Shown here: positions 8,663 through 17,575 of the stretch, piece by piece
Layout of the letters: each line of letters begins with the position of its first letter
Numbering within the stretch: the first letter of the stretch is position 1
Assembly (NCBI GenBank): GCA_034430175.1
Contig: DAOUFI010000014.1
Location: forward strand, 33,111-97,110
Direction: 5' to 3'
DNA length: 64,000 nucleotides
Source: UBA6107 sp034430175
GTDB lineage: Bacteria > Chloroflexota > Anaerolineae > Anaerolineales > Anaerolineaceae
Program-made: the position numbers and the translations under genes
The notes under the pieces: model-generated
The model's input: only the letters and a program-made list of their open reading frames with translations
The model's database searches: none
Told to the model about the DNA's origin: nothing

Positions 8663-8728
8663 ATGTCAGACTAGAACCTTAAAATTATTCATATTTTAAG
8701 TTGTATAGACGAGTTGATTGTGTACAAT
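8663..8728 (+). promoter_or_regulatory. Promoter of the BMP importer genes with a partial operator match
   Basis: TTGTAT (8701-8706), a 16-base spacer and TACAAT (8723-8728) form a plausible promoter. ATGTCAGACTA at 8663-8673 matches 9 of 11 bases of the reverse-oriented cluster operator (TTGTCAGACAA), and TTGTGTACAA (8718-8727) is a dyad across the -10. Regulation by the same GntR protein is possible but much weaker supported than at 1414-1474. Confidence 0.45.
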
Positions 8729-8892
8729 ATTGGGTATGGTTTCTGAAAGAGAATAGAAATCAGGCTTGCAACATTCTCTTCGTTTGATAAAAATGCAACT
8801 TCAGCCAAGAAAGGAGGTGAAGTTAACAAAGTTAGCTTGCTTCCAGTTTTTCGTTTTTTAAAACCAATGTTCAATTTCCCAGGAGGAGAATA

Positions 8893-10113
8893 ATGTTTTC
8901 AAAACGTGCTTGGCTCGTTGTTAGTCTGTTCCTTATCATGGCTCTTGTATTAACTGCTTGCGGTAAAACCGCAGCAACTGCTACATCGGAAGCCACCTGT
9001 GGTGCTGATGAATTCTGCATCGGTATTCTATTGGTTGGTCCTGCCTCAGACGGCGGTTGGTCGCAGGCGACCTATGAAGGCGTGAAATATGTGGTCGACC
9101 ACATTGAAAAATCAGCCTTCCTGTATGCAGAAAATGTCTTCTCTGATCCGAATACAACAGTTGCCCAATACGCTGAGAATTTGCTTTCCCGCGGCGCCAA
9201 AGTCATCATCTTCAACTCGGATTCCATGAAAGACGGAGTGATCGAATTCTCTGCCAAACACCCCGATGTTCCCGTGATCTTCCTCTCCGGCGATTTCGCC
9301 TGGAAAGAAGGCAAGAACTATGATGCTTCCATGAAGATGGAAAGCGACATCATGGGTCAAATTGAATACGGTAAGATGATGGCCGGCTGCGCAGCCGCCT
9401 TGACCACCAAGACCGGCAAAATCGGTTTCCTTGGCCCGTTGACCAATGATGAAACACGACGTCTGGCAAATGCCGCTTATTTAGGCGCCAACTACTGCTG
9501 GAAGAATGTCCTTGGTAACACCACCGCGTTGGACTTCAAAGTTGTTTGGATTGGTAACTGGTTCAATATTCCAGGTACAACACTTGATCCTACGCAGGTT
9601 GCTGACGATTTCTTCAATAACAATTATGATGTTGTAATCTCCGGAATCGATTCAACCGAAGCGGTTACCGAAGCAAAGAAATACCAGGATCAGGGTAAGG
9701 AGGTCTTCGCAGTCCAGTATGATTATGAAAATGCCTGTGATGGCGCTCCGAAAGCATGCCTTGGCGTTCCGTATTTCAACTGGGGTGTCATGATGCTGCC
9801 CGTAATCCAATCCGTAAAGGATGGTACTTACGAGCGTTCATTCACATGGGGCGCCCCCTATTGGGCTAACATCAATGATCCAGATAAATCTGCCGTAGGT
9901 TTCAAGAAGAGCGATGGCCTGACTGCCGATGCAGCCGCCAAACTTGATGCTTTTATCGCCGAACTGGCAGGTGGTTTGAATTTGTGGACTGGCCCGATCA
10001 ATTACCAGGATGGGACTGTTTACCTGGCTGATGGTGTTGTTGCCACTGATCAAGAAATTTGGTACATGCCGCAGTTACTCGAAGGCATGACCGGCGAGAG
10101 TGTTTCCAAGTAA
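8893..10113 (+). CDS. BMP-family (PnrA-like) substrate-binding lipoprotein of a nucleoside/purine ABC importer
   Basis: A 406-residue lipoprotein: signal peptide MFSKRAWLVVSLFLIMALVL, then the lipobox LTAC with the lipidated Cys23. The mature part matches the basic-membrane-protein family (ABC transporter sugar-binding fold): ILLVGPASDGGWSQATYEG near 45 and a ligand-binding cleft segment GIDSTEA near 255. Family members bind purine nucleosides (PnrA, NupN). It is anchored outside the membrane and delivers ligand to the permeases at 11688-13789. A strong AGGAGG and its own promoter suggest high expression. Context suggests purine bases, nucleosides or ureides as ligand. Confidence 0.92.
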   Translation: MFSKRAWLVVSLFLIMALVLTACGKTAATATSEATCGADEFCIGILLVGPASDGGWSQATYEGVKYVVDHIEKSAFLYAENVFSDPNTTVAQYAENLLSRGAKVIIFNSDSMKDGVIEFSAKHPDVPVIFLSGDFAWKEGKNYDASMKMESDIMGQIEYGKMMAGCAAALTTKTGKIGFLGPLTNDETRRLANAAYLGANYCWKNVLGNTTALDFKVVWIGNWFNIPGTTLDPTQVADDFFNNNYDVVISGIDSTEAVTEAKKYQDQGKEVFAVQYDYENACDGAPKACLGVPYFNWGVMMLPVIQSVKDGTYERSFTWGAPYWANINDPDKSAVGFKKSDGLTADAAAKLDAFIAELAGGLNLWTGPINYQDGTVYLADGVVATDQEIWYMPQLLEGMTGESVSK

Positions 10114-10124
10114 CGTGTTCTGAG

Positions 10125-10154
10125 GAGGGAAGGCAAGGGAACTTGCCTTCCCTC
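10125..10154 (+). other. Hairpin after the binding-protein gene
   Basis: A perfect 13-bp stem, GAGGGAAGGCAAG (10125-10137) and its complement (10142-10154), closed by a GGAA tetraloop (GNRA class). Only AATATATCC follows. Placed between the binding protein and the ATPase gene, it probably stabilises the upstream mRNA so that the binding protein is made in excess, as in many ABC operons. Confidence 0.8.
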
Positions 10155-10187
10155 AATATATCCTTGTTCGAATAAGAGTGAGGTTCG

Positions 10188-11669
10188 ATGGACGTTGAAT
10201 TACAGAACATTCAGAAAACATTTGGCAAGGTCCATGCGAATAACGATATTTCAATGATCGTCCGGTCTGGTGAAGTACAAGGCATTCTGGGTGAAAATGG
10301 GGCTGGAAAAAGCACTCTGATGAAAATCCTCTCTGGCTTTTTCAAGGCGGATTCCGGGAGTATCTTACTTGGAGGAAAAAAGGTCGTGATTTCCTCTCCG
10401 GCAGATTCCGTCCGGTTGGGGATTGGAATGCTTCATCAAGATCCATTGGATTTTCCACCCATGAAGGTTTTGGATAATCTGATTACCGGTAGCCATGAGG
10501 GTATGTTCCCGAACAGAAAGAAAGTTCTTCGTGAATTTCAAGAACTTCAACGGCAATTCAATTTCACCATCTCTCCCGATGTTTATGTTGATTCCTTGAC
10601 GGTTGGTGAGAGACAGCAATTGGAAATACTTCGGCTATTATGGTTGGGAGCTGAAGTCTTGATTCTCGACGAGCCAACTACTGGTATTTCGGCAGAGCAA
10701 AAACTGCAGTTGTTTTCCATGGTTAAGTTACTATCAAAGCAGGGAAAAGTTATTTTCTTCGTCACGCATAAACTAGAAGAGGCTGAATCACTATGTTCGC
10801 AAATTGCGGTATTCAGACAAGGGAAGAATGTGGGACAAGTGCTCCCTCCTTATGATACCGATAAATTAGTTTCGATGATGTTTGGAAAAACTCTGGACAG
10901 AAAAAGTAGAAGTACTTACTCTCAGGATTGTTCAAATTTTGAAATCGAAAACCTGAAGATAGATGATATCCGTGTGCCTATCAAGAATGTCAATTTCTGT
11001 ATTAACAAGGGTGAGGTGATTGGTCTTGCGGGAATGGAAGGATCGGGTCAGTCAATCATTCTCCGAGCCCTGGCTGGTCTTGTCCGTCCGTCTGGCGGAC
11101 ATATTTGGATAAAGGATGATAAGGGAAGTAAGAAAGACCTGGTCGGTAAGCATTATTTCACTTTTCGTGATGCTGGCATCTCATTCTTACCGGCGGCACG
11201 CTTGGAAGAAGCACTGATCGCTGGATTAAATTTAAAAGAACATTTTATCCTTGCGGAGAAACAGAAAGGTTTGTTCATTGACAATAAATCAGCTGAACAA
11301 TTGACACAAACTAGGATTAAAGATTTTAACATCAAAGGCACAGGCGAAAATACAATTGAATCGTTATCTGGTGGAAATCAACAGCGGGCGGAATTGGCAC
11401 TTCTAAGGCAACCATTGAGATTGCTTTTACTTGAGCATCCTACACGTGGTTTGGATATCGAATCGGCGCAATATATTTGGCAAAAGATGCAAAAAAGGTG
11501 CGCGGAAGGTGCAAGCGTGATCTTTGTGTCGTCTGATCTGGATGAAATCATTAATTACAGCAATCGAATTCTGGTGTTCTATGGTGGTCGGGTTTCAAAA
11601 CCATTGGATGCTTCCAAAGTGACAGTTGACGACCTGGGGCAGTTGATTGGCGGAAAAGGTTGGGAATAA
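10188..11669 (+). CDS. Nucleoside/purine ABC importer, double ATPase subunit
   Basis: A 493-residue protein with two ABC domains in tandem, like NupO/YufO and RbsA. The first domain has Walker A GENGAGKST (35-43), a signature region LTVGERQQLE and Walker B LILDEPTTG. The second has a changed Walker A in which the lysine is replaced (GMEGSGQS near 285) but keeps a full LSGGNQQRAEL signature, the usual asymmetry in this family. It powers import through the two permeases encoded next. GAGG precedes the ATG by six bases. Confidence 0.93.
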   Translation: MDVELQNIQKTFGKVHANNDISMIVRSGEVQGILGENGAGKSTLMKILSGFFKADSGSILLGGKKVVISSPADSVRLGIGMLHQDPLDFPPMKVLDNLITGSHEGMFPNRKKVLREFQELQRQFNFTISPDVYVDSLTVGERQQLEILRLLWLGAEVLILDEPTTGISAEQKLQLFSMVKLLSKQGKVIFFVTHKLEEAESLCSQIAVFRQGKNVGQVLPPYDTDKLVSMMFGKTLDRKSRSTYSQDCSNFEIENLKIDDIRVPIKNVNFCINKGEVIGLAGMEGSGQSIILRALAGLVRPSGGHIWIKDDKGSKKDLVGKHYFTFRDAGISFLPAARLEEALIAGLNLKEHFILAEKQKGLFIDNKSAEQLTQTRIKDFNIKGTGENTIESLSGGNQQRAELALLRQPLRLLLLEHPTRGLDIESAQYIWQKMQKRCAEGASVIFVSSDLDEIINYSNRILVFYGGRVSKPLDASKVTVDDLGQLIGGKGWE

Positions 11670-11687
11670 TTGCGAAAGGATATGGAG

Positions 11688-12812
11688 ATGACCACTCACG
11701 AAACAAATTCCAAACCCAACCGGACCAATTGGATCTACTGGTTATTGACCAACCGGGTTTCATCATTATTCATTGCTGTGATTCTGGCTTTGCTCTTTAC
11801 CTGCTTGGTTATCCTTGTGATCAAAGCCGATCCAATTAAATTGTTCAAAGTTCTATATACAGGCTCTTTGGGTTCGATGGATGCCATAACACAGGTATTA
11901 CAATCTTGGGTGCCCATGGTTTTGGCTTCTCTTGGTTTAATGTTCACTTTTACCGCAGGATTATGGAATATTGGTATGGAGGGCCAGATTGAAATTGGTG
12001 CAATTTTCTCTTATGGGGTAATGCGCATTTTCATGTTCGCTGACCCGACCAGCAATCTGGCAAGTGTCCCCGGTGGATGGGTTATTGTCCTTTCAATTCT
12101 AGCGGGAATCTTTGGAGGGGCGATTTGGGCTTTGCTTGTTGGACTGCTGAAGAATTTTGGCGGTGTAAATGAGATCTTCGGGGGATTAGGTTTCAACTTC
12201 ATCGCTCATGCAATAATGCTCTACCTCGTTTATGGCCCGTGGAAGCCTACCGGCGTGGCCAATGGAAGCACGAAAATGTTACCGGCACAATATTGGATGC
12301 CCCAATTAACTGGATCCTATTTGAGTTTATGGTCTCTTGGAATCGCAGTGGTGGCTGTGGTAATCGTAACCATCGTTTTACAGGGGACCCATTTTGGTCT
12401 CAAATTGAAAGCGGTTGGTAAAAATAATAAATCCTCTTTCTTGTTGGGTATACCAACCAATAGATATATGTTGCTGTCGTTCATTTTGTGTGGCATATTT
12501 GCGGGTCTTACCGGTGCCATGCAAGTGACCTCTTTCAACCATGTATTGAATTATAAAATTTCTGGCGGTTATGGATACATGGGTTTGATGGTGGGCATGT
12601 TGGCGAATATCCAGCCATTGGTAACTGCGCCCATCGCGTTCGTTTTTGTCGCATTGACCAAAGGTGCAGCGGGTTTGGGTATGGATATGCACCTTGATTC
12701 AAATCTGTCTGGTGTTATTCAAGGTACTTTGGTTTTATTCGTGCTGGTGATGAATGGCGTGCGCAAGATTCTGACCAAGAAGTATAAAGGAGCAAAATGG
12801 ACAGCGCGGTAA
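11688..12812 (+). CDS. ABC importer permease 1 (NupP/YufP-like)
   Basis: A 374-residue membrane protein with about nine or ten hydrophobic segments. It has the BPD_transp_2 family motifs, including ..WNIGMEGQIEIGA.. near 88 and GYGYMGLMVGMLA near 290, as in simple-sugar and nucleoside permeases. A TTG at 11670 and ATG at 11682 are in frame, but the AAAGGA at 11675-11680 fits best with the ATG at 11688. It overlaps the next permease gene by 16 bases, which suggests translational coupling. It forms the transmembrane channel with the next product. Confidence 0.9.
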   Translation: MTTHETNSKPNRTNWIYWLLTNRVSSLFIAVILALLFTCLVILVIKADPIKLFKVLYTGSLGSMDAITQVLQSWVPMVLASLGLMFTFTAGLWNIGMEGQIEIGAIFSYGVMRIFMFADPTSNLASVPGGWVIVLSILAGIFGGAIWALLVGLLKNFGGVNEIFGGLGFNFIAHAIMLYLVYGPWKPTGVANGSTKMLPAQYWMPQLTGSYLSLWSLGIAVVAVVIVTIVLQGTHFGLKLKAVGKNNKSSFLLGIPTNRYMLLSFILCGIFAGLTGAMQVTSFNHVLNYKISGGYGYMGLMVGMLANIQPLVTAPIAFVFVALTKGAAGLGMDMHLDSNLSGVIQGTLVLFVLVMNGVRKILTKKYKGAKWTAR

Positions 12813-13789
12813 TCAACAGTATTGCTTCGATTATTGCCTGGTCAGCGCCGGTGATATTTGGCGTGATCGGCGAAACAATAACAGAACGGGCGGGGGTTAT
12901 GAACCTTTCGCTAAACGGAAGCTTGATCCTCACTGCCATGGTGGGGTTTGTGGTAGCCACCAATACGGGCAGTTTTTTACTTGGCTTTATCATTGCAGCT
13001 CTGGTGGGCTCGCTAATTGCGTTACTCATCGCCGTACTGAACATCGAACTGAAACAATCACAGGTCGCGGTGGGTTATGTGCTGGCAATGTCGACCCAAA
13101 GTCTGGCATATTTTCTCGGCGCCTCTTATGTTGGCAAACCGGTACTGGCGTTACCACAAATTGAGATCCCTCTACTTTCATCCATTCCATTTGTTGGGCC
13201 AATATTGTTCGACCAAACATTGGTGACATATCTTAGTTATTTGTTGATTATTGTCTGTTATATCTGGCTATTCAAAACGCATCAGGGTCTGGTGCTTCAA
13301 GGTATTGGTGAACGTCCTTCAGCAGCCTATATCCGAGGCGCGAACGTCAACCGGCTGCGCTACATTTACACAGCCATTGGGGGCGCTTTGGTGGGTGTGG
13401 GCGGTGCGCTTTACTCACTGAGCGTAAAAACGTGGAATGGACAACTTTCAGGTCTGGATGGTATTGGTTGGATCATCCTGGCAATTACTATCTTTGGCGG
13501 CTGGCATCCCATCAAAGGCGCGTTGGGTTCGTATCTCTTTGTTGTATTACAATACCTGGGTATTGTCTTACAACCTCTGATGCCTAACGTCAATTCGCGC
13601 GTCCTCCAGGTGGCACCTTTCCCATTGATGATACTGGCTTTACTGTTCGTCAATATCGGTAATGCTGATTGGGTGGATCGGACTCTGGCGGGGTTACCGG
13701 AATCTGTGCGTAGAACGATCTCAAAAGTACTACGCGCAATGCGGACCTCACCTCCAGCAGCGCTTGGTATACCATTCGAAAATGAATAG
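12797..13789 (+). CDS. ABC importer permease 2 (NupQ/YufQ-like)
   Basis: A 330-residue membrane protein of the same BPD_transp_2 family, with the hallmark ERAGVMNLSLNGSLIL near 32 and GGWHPIKGALGSYLF near 235. It completes a lipoprotein-ATPase-permease-permease BMP-type importer. The start lies inside the end of permease 1, preceded by AAAGGAG. The next gene starts nine bases after its stop, so the importer and the following PLP enzyme are likely one transcript. Confidence 0.92.
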   Translation: MDSAVINSIASIIAWSAPVIFGVIGETITERAGVMNLSLNGSLILTAMVGFVVATNTGSFLLGFIIAALVGSLIALLIAVLNIELKQSQVAVGYVLAMSTQSLAYFLGASYVGKPVLALPQIEIPLLSSIPFVGPILFDQTLVTYLSYLLIIVCYIWLFKTHQGLVLQGIGERPSAAYIRGANVNRLRYIYTAIGGALVGVGGALYSLSVKTWNGQLSGLDGIGWIILAITIFGGWHPIKGALGSYLFVVLQYLGIVLQPLMPNVNSRVLQVAPFPLMILALLFVNIGNADWVDRTLAGLPESVRRTISKVLRAMRTSPPAALGIPFENE

Positions 13790-13798
13790 GATTTGAAA

Positions 13799-15046
13799 AT
13801 GAGTCAATATATTGGTTATAAGTGCTCAATTTGTGGAAAAGAATTCGCGCCAGCTTCAATTATGTATACCTGTCCCCATTGTGATGGGAACCTGGATGTG
13901 GTTCTGGATTACAAATCAATCCAATCCAGGTATCAGGTTGAAGATATCACCACCCGGACCGATTTCTCTTTGTGGCGATACCTTCCTCTACTCCCGGTGA
14001 ATGACCCCGGTGGAGAAGGAACAACATTACGCTGCGCGGGTTGGACCCCTCTCTACACACCCCCCGCATTAATGAAGAAACTGGGAATGGAACATTTATG
14101 GATTAAGGATGAAGGTAAGAACCCGACCGCGTCCTTTAAAGATCGCGCCAGTTCGGTGGTGGTCGCTCGTGCCAGAGAGATTGGCGCTGATATTGTTGTT
14201 ACTGCTTCCACCGGAAACGCTGGAGCGGCGCTTGCGGGTATGTCAGCGGCAATTGGGCAAAAAGCCATCATCTTTGCGCCGAAAACAGCTCCACAGGCAA
14301 AGATCGCTCAACTTCTTATTTATGGAGCTCAGGTTATCCTTGTAGACGGTAATTACGACTCCGCCTTCGATTTAACGATCGAAGCATCGAGAGAATTTGG
14401 ATGGTACTGCCGTAACACTGGATTCAACCCATTCACTGCTGAGGGAAAAAAGACAGCCGCGCTTGAAATTTGGGAGCAAATTTGCCTGAATCTACCGGAT
14501 GATTCATTGCCTTTGAACGTTTTCGTCTCAGTGGGCGATGGGAATATTATTTCCGGCCTGCATAAGGGTTTTAAGGATTTGATGACGCTGGGTTGGCTAA
14601 AGCAAATGCCACGAATTTTTGGCGTGCAGTCAGAAAAATCCGCCGCGGTAGCCAATACCTTCTTTGCCGGCGATGAAAAGATCATTACAATTGAAGCGAC
14701 GACCATTGCCGACTCGATTAGTGTTGATCTGCCACGTGACGGCGTCAGAGCCGTCAGGGCGGCAAGAGAGACTGGCGGTAGTTATATCACCGTGTCGGAT
14801 GAAGAGATTATCGCCGGAATTGGTGAATTGGGACCTTACGGTATTTTTGTGGAACCTGCTGGATCTACTTCGTATATGGGGATGAAGAAAGCCCTTGCTA
14901 ATAAACAGATCGATCCACATGAACCAACGGTGGTGATTAACACCGGTAATGGTCTCAAAGACATCCGGGCTGCAATGATGGCAGTCAAGGAAGCCCCTGT
15001 CATTGAACCCACCATGACCTCACTGAAAAAGTACCTTAACCAATAA
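13799..15046 (+). CDS. Threonine-synthase-like fold-type-II PLP enzyme with N-terminal zinc ribbon
   Basis: A 415-residue protein. Cys9, Cys12, Cys25 and Cys28 form an N-terminal zinc ribbon, as in long archaeal and Chloroflexota threonine synthases. The PLP-binding lysine is Lys114 in TASFKDRAS, the phosphate loop is TASTGNAG near 140, and NTGNGLKD near 379 closes the domain. Threonine synthase (EC 4.2.3.1) converts O-phosphohomoserine to threonine, but no other threonine gene is here. The position between a purine importer and another PLP enzyme leaves open a lyase role on a purine breakdown product. ATG at 13799 preferred over the TTG two codons earlier because of AGGA spacing. Confidence 0.8.
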   Translation: MSQYIGYKCSICGKEFAPASIMYTCPHCDGNLDVVLDYKSIQSRYQVEDITTRTDFSLWRYLPLLPVNDPGGEGTTLRCAGWTPLYTPPALMKKLGMEHLWIKDEGKNPTASFKDRASSVVVARAREIGADIVVTASTGNAGAALAGMSAAIGQKAIIFAPKTAPQAKIAQLLIYGAQVILVDGNYDSAFDLTIEASREFGWYCRNTGFNPFTAEGKKTAALEIWEQICLNLPDDSLPLNVFVSVGDGNIISGLHKGFKDLMTLGWLKQMPRIFGVQSEKSAAVANTFFAGDEKIITIEATTIADSISVDLPRDGVRAVRAARETGGSYITVSDEEIIAGIGELGPYGIFVEPAGSTSYMGMKKALANKQIDPHEPTVVINTGNGLKDIRAAMMAVKEAPVIEPTMTSLKKYLNQ

Positions 15047-15061
15047 TTACAAAGGAACGCT

Positions 15062-16003
15062 ATGGAACCTGTATTTACTGTAATTGTGCCGGTCTACAAC
15101 GAAAAAGATTGTCTGGATGAGTTATATCAACGTGTTGGCAAAGTAATGGAACAGACTGGACAGACCTGGGAACTGGTCCTTGTTGATGATGGGTCGACCG
15201 ATGGGTCAACCGAAATGATCCGCGCCTTAGCAAAAAACGATAAAAGAGTTCGGCCAGTAATCTTTGCCCGTAATTACGGTCATCAGATTGCTGTTACCGC
15301 AGGGATGGATTATTCGCGGGGAAAGGCAGTGGTGGTGATTGATGCTGATTTGCAGGATCCCCCTGAGGTGATCCTGGAACTGATCGCCAAATGGAGAGAA
15401 GGAAATGAAGTGGTTTATGCTGTTCGCACAGAAAGGGAAGGGGAGACCTGGTTTAAATTAAAAACAGCTTCGCTTTTCTATAGGATGATCTACATGATCA
15501 CCGATGTTAAGATTCCCATGGACACCGGTGATTTCCGCCTGTTAGACCGCAAGGTAGTCAACGTCATGAACGGTATGCGCGAAAGGCAACGTTTCCTGCG
15601 AGGGATGTCTGCCTGGGTGGGTTTCAAACAAGTTGGAGTGCCCTATAAACGAGCTGCGAGGTACGCAGGAAAAACCAAGTACCCTTTCAAGAAGATGCTC
15701 AAATTGGCTATGACCGCCATCACCAGCTTTTCGTACTTTCCACTTCAACTGGCAACATGGCTAGGAGCCGGTTTATCTGGCATAAGTCTGCTCTTGCTGA
15801 TCGTGGTCATTATTCTGCGAACTTTTCAATCGCAATTCCTGAGTGGGCAGGCAGCGACACTGATCGCTGTTATTTTCCTGGGGGGAATCCAATTGATCTG
15901 TTTAGGTATTCTCGGCGAGTATATTGGCCGAATTTATGATGAAGCCAAAGGGCGCCCCCTGTACACAACAGTGGAATCGCCTGATGACGAATCTAAAAAT
16001 TAA
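15062..16003 (+). CDS. GT2 glycosyltransferase, polyprenyl-phosphate sugar transferase type
   Basis: A 313-residue family 2 glycosyltransferase. The catalytic GT-A domain has VPVYNE near 10, DDGSTDGS (42-49), DADLQDPPE (94-102) and the late DTGDFRLLDRK block. Two C-terminal membrane helices (about 225-285) match the GtrB/DPM1/ArnC group, which loads a sugar from a nucleotide sugar onto polyprenyl phosphate at the inner face of the membrane. It sits with 15-base gaps between two PLP-enzyme genes and shares their orientation, yet has no evident link to purine use. AAAGGA precedes the start. Confidence 0.88.
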   Translation: MEPVFTVIVPVYNEKDCLDELYQRVGKVMEQTGQTWELVLVDDGSTDGSTEMIRALAKNDKRVRPVIFARNYGHQIAVTAGMDYSRGKAVVVIDADLQDPPEVILELIAKWREGNEVVYAVRTEREGETWFKLKTASLFYRMIYMITDVKIPMDTGDFRLLDRKVVNVMNGMRERQRFLRGMSAWVGFKQVGVPYKRAARYAGKTKYPFKKMLKLAMTAITSFSYFPLQLATWLGAGLSGISLLLLIVVIILRTFQSQFLSGQAATLIAVIFLGGIQLICLGILGEYIGRIYDEAKGRPLYTTVESPDDESKN

Positions 16004-16018
16004 TGGAGAGAACCTAAA

Positions 16019-17485
16019 ATGGCTAAGATTGATTTAACTGTAATCAAAGACAGACAGGAACGCGCGATTAAACGTATGCGCGAGCGTAACATAATCCTGC
16101 CCACCTTCGCTCAGATGAAGAATCCTGATTTAATTCCAGCCAAGGTAAAAGAAGAACTGCGCTCGATTGGTTTGTGGGATGTTCATCCACGGAACTTGTT
16201 CCGAATCACCTGGCATAATGAACCCGTACTCAATGGCGGACAATTTAATGGTGTCAATTACATCGAATTCCCCCCCAGTCTTACCGGCACCAAAGCCCGT
16301 GTGATTGCTTTGGTAGGTAAGTGGTTCCCGACTGGCGCTCATAAAGTCGGAGCTGCATATGGTTGTTTGGTTCCTCGGTTAATCACCGGTCAGTTCGACC
16401 CGACGACACAAAAAGCGGTCTGGCCTTCTACCGGTAACTATTGCCGTGGTGGCGCCTATGATTCAGCTCTCATGGCTTGTGATTCCATTGCCATCCTTCC
16501 AGAAGGCATGTCGCGTGAGCGTTTTGAATGGCTAAAAAAGATTGCCAGCGAGGTGATCGCTACCCCAGGTAGTGAATCGAACGTTAAAGAGATTTTCGAC
16601 AAATGTTGGGAACTGCGTAAATCGGGTCAGGACCTGATGATCTTTAACCAGTTTGAAGAATTTGGTAATTACATGTGGCATTACGAGATTACGGGTCACG
16701 CCATGGAAGAGGTCCTTAAACGCGTCATGGGTCCGAAGGACAATTATCGGGGTGTGGCGTTAACCACAGGCTCTGCCGGTACGATCGCTTGCGGTGACTA
16801 CATGAAACAGGTATTCCCCACAAGCAAGATCATAGCAAGTGAAGCGTTGCAATGCCCAACCCTGCTTGATAATGGTTTTGGATCTCACCGCATTGAAGGC
16901 ATCGGCGACAAGCACGTGCCCTGGATCCATAACATCAAGACTACCGACATGGTCGTGGCTATTGACGACAATGCTGTGGTCAACATCATGCGCTTGTTCA
17001 ACGAGCCTGAAGGGAAAAAGTACCTGGCTAAGAAAGGCGTTCCAGAAGCCATTGTCAATCAACTCGATCTTCTTGGCTTTTCTGGTATCGCCAATACCCT
17101 GTCAGCCATCAAATTTGCAAAGTATTATGAGTTGGGCGAAAATGATGTTGTATTGACAGTTCTCACCGATTCCATGCAGCTCTACGGCAGCCGTATTGAT
17201 GAAATGCGTAAGCAATTCGGAGAATTCACGGTAACCGATGCCGCAGAAACTTTCGCGCGATATTTACACGGCGTTACTAATGATAACTTGCTTGAATTGA
17301 CTTATGAATCACGCAAGCGTGTTCACAACCTCAAGTACTATACTTGGGTCGAGCAGCAGGGCAAGACTTATGATGAGATCCAGGACCAATGGTACGAACC
17401 AAATTACTGGACCGATATCCAATCTCAGGTTGGCGAAATTGATGAGTTGATCAAGGAATTCAACGGCAAAGTTGGAATTGCCTGA
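16019..17485 (+). CDS. PLP-dependent enzyme of the tryptophan-synthase-beta/cysteine-synthase fold (unknown substrate)
   Basis: A 488-residue cytoplasmic protein. I recognise the fold-type-II PLP layout: a candidate Schiff-base lysine Lys109 in TGAHKVGAAYG, an asparagine loop STGNYCRGG (137-145) facing the cofactor, and a glycine-rich phosphate-binding motif TTGSAGTIACGD near 246. It is longer than cysteine synthase and has a C-terminal extension after residue 380. Such enzymes carry out beta-elimination or beta-replacement. In enterobacterial purine clusters the PLP enzyme at this point is the diaminopropionate ammonia-lyase YgeX; this protein is not an obvious YgeX but could fill the same step. 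A strong terminator follows. Confidence 0.75.
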   Translation: MAKIDLTVIKDRQERAIKRMRERNIILPTFAQMKNPDLIPAKVKEELRSIGLWDVHPRNLFRITWHNEPVLNGGQFNGVNYIEFPPSLTGTKARVIALVGKWFPTGAHKVGAAYGCLVPRLITGQFDPTTQKAVWPSTGNYCRGGAYDSALMACDSIAILPEGMSRERFEWLKKIASEVIATPGSESNVKEIFDKCWELRKSGQDLMIFNQFEEFGNYMWHYEITGHAMEEVLKRVMGPKDNYRGVALTTGSAGTIACGDYMKQVFPTSKIIASEALQCPTLLDNGFGSHRIEGIGDKHVPWIHNIKTTDMVVAIDDNAVVNIMRLFNEPEGKKYLAKKGVPEAIVNQLDLLGFSGIANTLSAIKFAKYYELGENDVVLTVLTDSMQLYGSRIDEMRKQFGEFTVTDAAETFARYLHGVTNDNLLELTYESRKRVHNLKYYTWVEQQGKTYDEIQDQWYEPNYWTDIQSQVGEIDELIKEFNGKVGIA

Positions 17486-17504
17486 TCTTCATAACAAAAC
17501 CACA

Positions 17505-17537
17505 ACTGGAGCAGATCATACCTGCTCCAGTTTTTTT
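17505..17537 (+). terminator. Intrinsic terminator after the PLP enzyme gene
   Basis: ACTGGAGCAG (17505-17514) pairs with CTGCTCCAGT around a seven-base loop, followed by seven T. It ends the transcript containing the importer and PLP genes. Confidence 0.92.
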
Positions 17538-17575
17538 ATTCTGCCGTACAATAAACACAATCGAGGAGATGGTTT

